Source: Bolinopsis microptera
Lineage: Eukaryota; Ctenophora; Tentaculata; Lobata; Bolinopsidae
Direction: 5' to 3'
Assembly: GCF_026151205.1 (NCBI RefSeq)
Contig: NC_087072.1
Span: 5,630,084 to 5,694,083, forward strand
Length of the DNA: 64,000 bases
Below the pieces are notes generated by a model. The model saw only the letters and a program-made list of their open reading frames with translations, ran no database searches and was not told the origin of the DNA. The position numbers and the translations under genes are program-made. Positions 48,905-64,000 of this stretch are shown here, in pieces. Position 1 is the first letter of the stretch. Each line of letters begins with the position of its first letter.

Positions 48905-49060
48905 ATCAATAAAGGAGAATCAACCACCGACAGAAAAGTTGCAAAAAATATCGAGTAAAATTGTGTTAATTATTGTGTCATGCTATATAGCGTAATACCC
49001 AAAATTGCACAACAGAAGTCTGGGACAGTTTGGAAAATCTACCTTTCCTGAAAATTTTTT
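48905..49060 (+). repeat. Dispersed repeat, copy 2 of a pair
   Basis: Matches 43655-43815 (gagaatcaaccaccgacaga onward). Confidence 0.75.
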
Positions 49061-49327
49061 ACATCAACTGTTTTTTCTTTAAAAAAGCATAAAATGTATA
49101 GAAGTGGATTGAATTGAGAATGGGTATAGTAGGTAGGTATGTTTTTCGTGTCAGGTGAGTCATGAATCGTGTCACAAAGTAAAACATGCATAACCCGCCG
49201 CATACCTTATTTTGATGCATATTCTCCGCGCGCAGAGCAGTTATGGCGTCGTCGCCATGATTACCCTCAGCATAATACGTTTGCACGATTTGACGATTGA
49301 TCGAATAAGTATAACAATTAATAACAA

Positions 49328-49372
49328 TCAATTGACCCCGGTGTAATAAAGTAATTACACTGGGGTCAATTG
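49328..49372. repeat. Hairpin with about 20-bp arms (caattgaccccggtgtaat)
   Basis: A near-perfect inverse follows after a 4-nt loop. The phrase ggggtcaattg recurs at about 50173-50183, so the interval may be a single unit with related ends; this is not proven. Confidence 0.6.
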
Positions 49373-49374
49373 AT

Positions 49375-49990
49375 CGGGTTAAGGTAGGGGATGCAATGCA
49401 CGATAAAAATAAACTTGCTCGGATTTTAAAATTTTTTGTACCAGTACCACTGTTCTCTAGAGACTGTGAGAATTTTCACAATACCAAATTTGTCATACCT
49501 TTTTTGAAAAGATCAGTGAGTTTCGCCTAGGTGCCATATTTGATGGTGCACGGCTTTTGGAGCAAAAGTAGTTGTAAAAGTCGCGTAATTTGACCAAATT
49601 TGTCCAAATTTGACCATTTTTGTCGTATTATTCGGATATATCTTCAGTTCCTTAAATGAGATCATTCTGAAAATTGGCGACGACCTTCCAATAGGGCTTT
49701 CACAACTGTCCGAAAAATTTGGTGGATATCGGAGTTGATATAGTGATCAAAATGGGGCAAAATACGCTGCTTTTAGCTGTAACATGATGTATGATGGTTG
49801 GATATGCTTTAAATTTTTCGGACACTTTCCTTGTAAGTTTATGAGTAAGCTTATCAATTTTTGTTGCAATTGGAGGTCGGGAAGGATACTAAATATCTAT
49901 TTGTTTGAAGAAAATTGTGCTGGCCGAAATTAGCGCTAAAAAACCCATCCTACAGTCGGCACGCGCGGCTCACTGTCGATGGCGCACTAC
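49375..49990. other. Gene-free stretch
   Basis: I see no supported gene. Confidence 0.4.
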
Positions 49991-49992
49991 CT

Positions 49993-50156
49993 AGTTAGGG
50001 TCAGGGTCAGGGTCAGGGGCAGGGTCCTGGGTCAGGGTCAGGGTAAGGGTTGGGTTAGGTTTAGGATTAGAGTAGTGTTAGGGTTAGGGTTAGGGTTAGG
50101 GTCCTGGTCAGGGTCAGGGTTACTGTGAGGGTTAGGGTTACTGTTAGGGTCTTGGG
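49993..50156 (+). repeat. Interstitial telomere-like repeat (ttaggg and tcaggg)
   Basis: About 160 bp of six-base units, including four consecutive gttaggg units near 50077-50102 and many gtcaggg variants. TTAGGG is the common metazoan telomere unit. Degeneracy shows that it is internal and old. Confidence 0.85.
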
Positions 50157-50361
50157 TTAATTGTTTTAAATTATATTGTCGGGGGTCAATTGTCGCCCAC
50201 CCCTGTGTACTGTGTACATGATGGTAATTTGGTTGTGTAACTGATGTATATCATATATGAATCGATTTCTTAATATCACTCTACGACTACATTGAAGAAC
50301 TAATTGATCGTTAACAGCTGTATTTGTTCATTGTTGATCTGACAGCCAATGTGCAATAGTT

Positions 50362-50486
50362 AATTGACGATGTCAATTCATGGCAGCTCGGCGCGGCACA
50401 GTAGCGCATCTCGCCGATCTAGCCGATGTCGCTGTGAGAAGCCTCATTGAGTGCGCGGCGCGGCACAGTAACGCATCGCGCTACAA
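50362..50486 (+). repeat. Copy of a module from the 36501-38514 block
   Basis: taattgacgatgtcaattca through acgcatcgcgctacaa closely matches 37029-37172, with one internal deletion. Confidence 0.8.
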
Positions 50487-50489
50487 GTG

Positions 50490-51960
50490 CAATAGCAATA
50501 CCTCAAAGTCATTAAGACCGCGGTCTGGGTCAAAATTTCGCGGCGGCGAGTCGCGGTGGTGCACGTCTCTCACTCTGTCCCACGGAGGGTTCAGTAGAGC
50601 GTTAATTATTTCTATGTTAAATTATTGTAGATAGACGCGACGAGAAATTACTTGAATTGTAAGTCGTATACCTCACGAACGTGAAGTTTTCCATCAATAG
50701 GTGCTTACAACTGCGGGGTTGGAAAATTAAATGAAAAATAAAACTACGTTATTATTTATAAATATATGTAGGTACGGGTCAAAATTACTAATTTAATAAA
50801 GAAACGCTAAATGCAGTATACACGTGTAACATATATTTGAGCTCGGCTTTACCATTTATCGCGTGTAAAAGAATGATTGCAAACTTGAAACTCAAATGAT
50901 AGTGATACGTGTTACTCAGCTATTTTCACTCAATGGACCAAATTCAATTGAAGATAGCGAAAATTACCGAGAATGGACGATTAAAGTTCGAACATAGAAC
51001 TTAAAGAAAAAGCTACAACAACCTGATTTATACGATCAGCACAAATTTATGTGAATTATTATCGTAAAGCCCGAATTGATCAGATAAAATGAAAACCAAT
51101 CAAATTTTTACAAATTATTCATTTGAAATCTTCTGCTCAGATGAGACAAATTTATTCATTTCTGGCCTTAGAAGAAAAATTCCCCACGCAACTGTGAAGC
51201 GGAGTAACACGTGAGCTATTGTATCTGGAAAATCTTATCGACTGCATTCTCGGAAATACACAGTATTTTCGGAAGCTCCCCGCATTTTGGTGGAATAAAC
51301 TACTTATCATAAAGCAGTATCATCAATATTAACCGTAGAAAATTCAATAGATTTATAAGGGAACAGTTTTGCGAAATCCCACGCTTATTTAGTTACTAAT
51401 ATAATAGTGACGGAGTATAAGTAACATGGTATATAGTCCCACAGGTAGGATTCAAAAACTATATCAAAAGGCAGTGTCCTCAAGCAACAAGAATGATATA
51501 AGTATGACACTTAAAATGCACATGATATTCTAACATAATTCCAGCCCTACAATATCCCCAAGAATATTCAGGCGTTGAAACCATTCAACATAAAGCTAAT
51601 AAAGGTAATTAGCAGCATTTAGCATAAAGGACAAGCCGAACTTCAAGTTCACTACAAAGATACTTTAAATCACATTTTACGACAAAATTTATCATCACCC
51701 CCTGCATCTGCAAAAATAGTAATACAGAGCAAGAAACAAAAAATCAAATACTCCCGCATTAAGGAGAAGACTAATCATTCATATACTGTCCTGTCCTGCA
51801 CTGAATGGTGTATTTATCGTTAACACGTGCACAATGCACCACCGCACGTGCACATTTACACAAGTGGCGCGGCAGTCAGAGTTGCAGGCCGCGCGCCACG
51901 AGGTATATATGGTACACGCGGCGGCGGCATGATATCCTCTATCATGTACAAAACGTGTGA
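50490..51960. other. Gene-free region
   Basis: I looked for exons on both strands and found none that I can support. Confidence 0.4.
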
Positions 51961-51968
51961 AATATATA

Positions 51969-52068
51969 CTAGAATAGTGCCTCCATGTCCAGCATCTTAG
52001 CTAGGATCTGATACTCCAGCGTCTTTACGTAACTCCTTATACACAAAATTACTGGTCCTAAACCCCTT
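51969..52068 (-). CDS. Candidate terminal exon downstream of USP7
   Basis: A strong acceptor (tttcatttcag) precedes a 100-nt segment. Read from its second base it encodes RGLGPVILCIRSYVKTLEYQ and ILAKMLDMEALF before a TAG. It lies about 200 bp beyond the USP7 stop on the same strand. It could be an alternative USP7 end, the last exon of another transcript, or chance. Confidence 0.2.
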
Positions 52069-52271
52069 CTGAAATGAAAGACTAATTTAATTTTAACACC
52101 ATTTAAAATAAGCCAGTTTTTAAAAGCATGCAAACAAACGTTTAAAATTATAAATCTTTAATGAAAACATGGGGACAATTCGGTAGACACCTCATAATCT
52201 CCAACATTTATACTTCTAGCTTGGATCCAATAATATAAATATCACAAATATATATACTCACAATTTCTAGA

Positions 52272-63998
<11,727 letters not shown>

Positions 63999-64000
63999 AT

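Larger units (their letters stand above)
47866..48905 (+). mobile_element. YVDD reverse-transcriptase element, copy B
   Basis: The inverted counterpart of 34545-35583, about 12 kb away, similar in length and high in identity across coding and non-coding parts. It ends where a different dispersed repeat (48905-49060) starts. Confidence 0.85.

Overview
This is a 64 kb piece of animal nuclear DNA. The evidence is spliced exons with GT-AG introns, TTAGGG-type interstitial repeats, animal-type retroelements (CR1/L2-like LINEs, a Penelope-like element with a GIY-YIG domain), a MULE DNA transposon and very abundant GA/CT microsatellites. The sequence is AT-rich and repeat-rich, with AT-rich introns mostly of roughly 0.1-1.5 kb. 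It looks like an invertebrate, possibly a non-bilaterian, but I cannot place the group from sequence alone.

Layout. (1) 1-30 kb is a gene-poor repeat landscape: decayed LINE pieces (265-895, 2300-2640), many mini- and microsatellites, TTAA-flanked MITE/foldback elements (4114-4502, 11797-12479), a TA-flanked MITE (27335-28276), three identical 537-bp tandem units (18096-19706), and a long, still open, 5'-truncated Penelope-like RT/GIY-YIG ORF on the minus strand (19977-21830) that runs into an (AT)n/(GA)n tract. (2) 30.2-31.0 kb holds a single-exon F-box gene (minus). (3) 31-44 kb holds nested dispersed repeats, a LINE 3' fragment, a YVDD-type RT element copy, a 2-kb block with terminal inverted repeats built from reiterated modules, and a 1.5-kb tandem-repeat insertion lying between flanks that match the flanks of the next gene. 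(4) 44.8-46.1 kb holds a single-exon, seven-pass membrane protein gene (minus). (5) 46.9-50.5 kb holds a cluster of five CACGTG boxes, hairpin strings, the inverted second copy of the YVDD element, and telomere-like repeats. (6) 52.3-64.0 kb holds the complete coding sequence of a USP7/HAUSP deubiquitinase on the minus strand, which I resolved into 22 exons in consistent phase except for one extra C in exon 2. Intron 6 carries an internally deleted MULE transposon with matching 8-bp flanking duplications.

There is no operon-like organisation. The three good genes (F-box protein, seven-pass protein, USP7) are all on the minus strand and appear to be independent. F-box proteins and USP7 both belong to the ubiquitin system, but nothing in the sequence ties them together. 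The least explained items are the duplicated YVDD element with its convergent small membrane-protein ORF, the 'ghost' second copy of the seven-pass gene's flanks, and the strings of small perfect hairpins.
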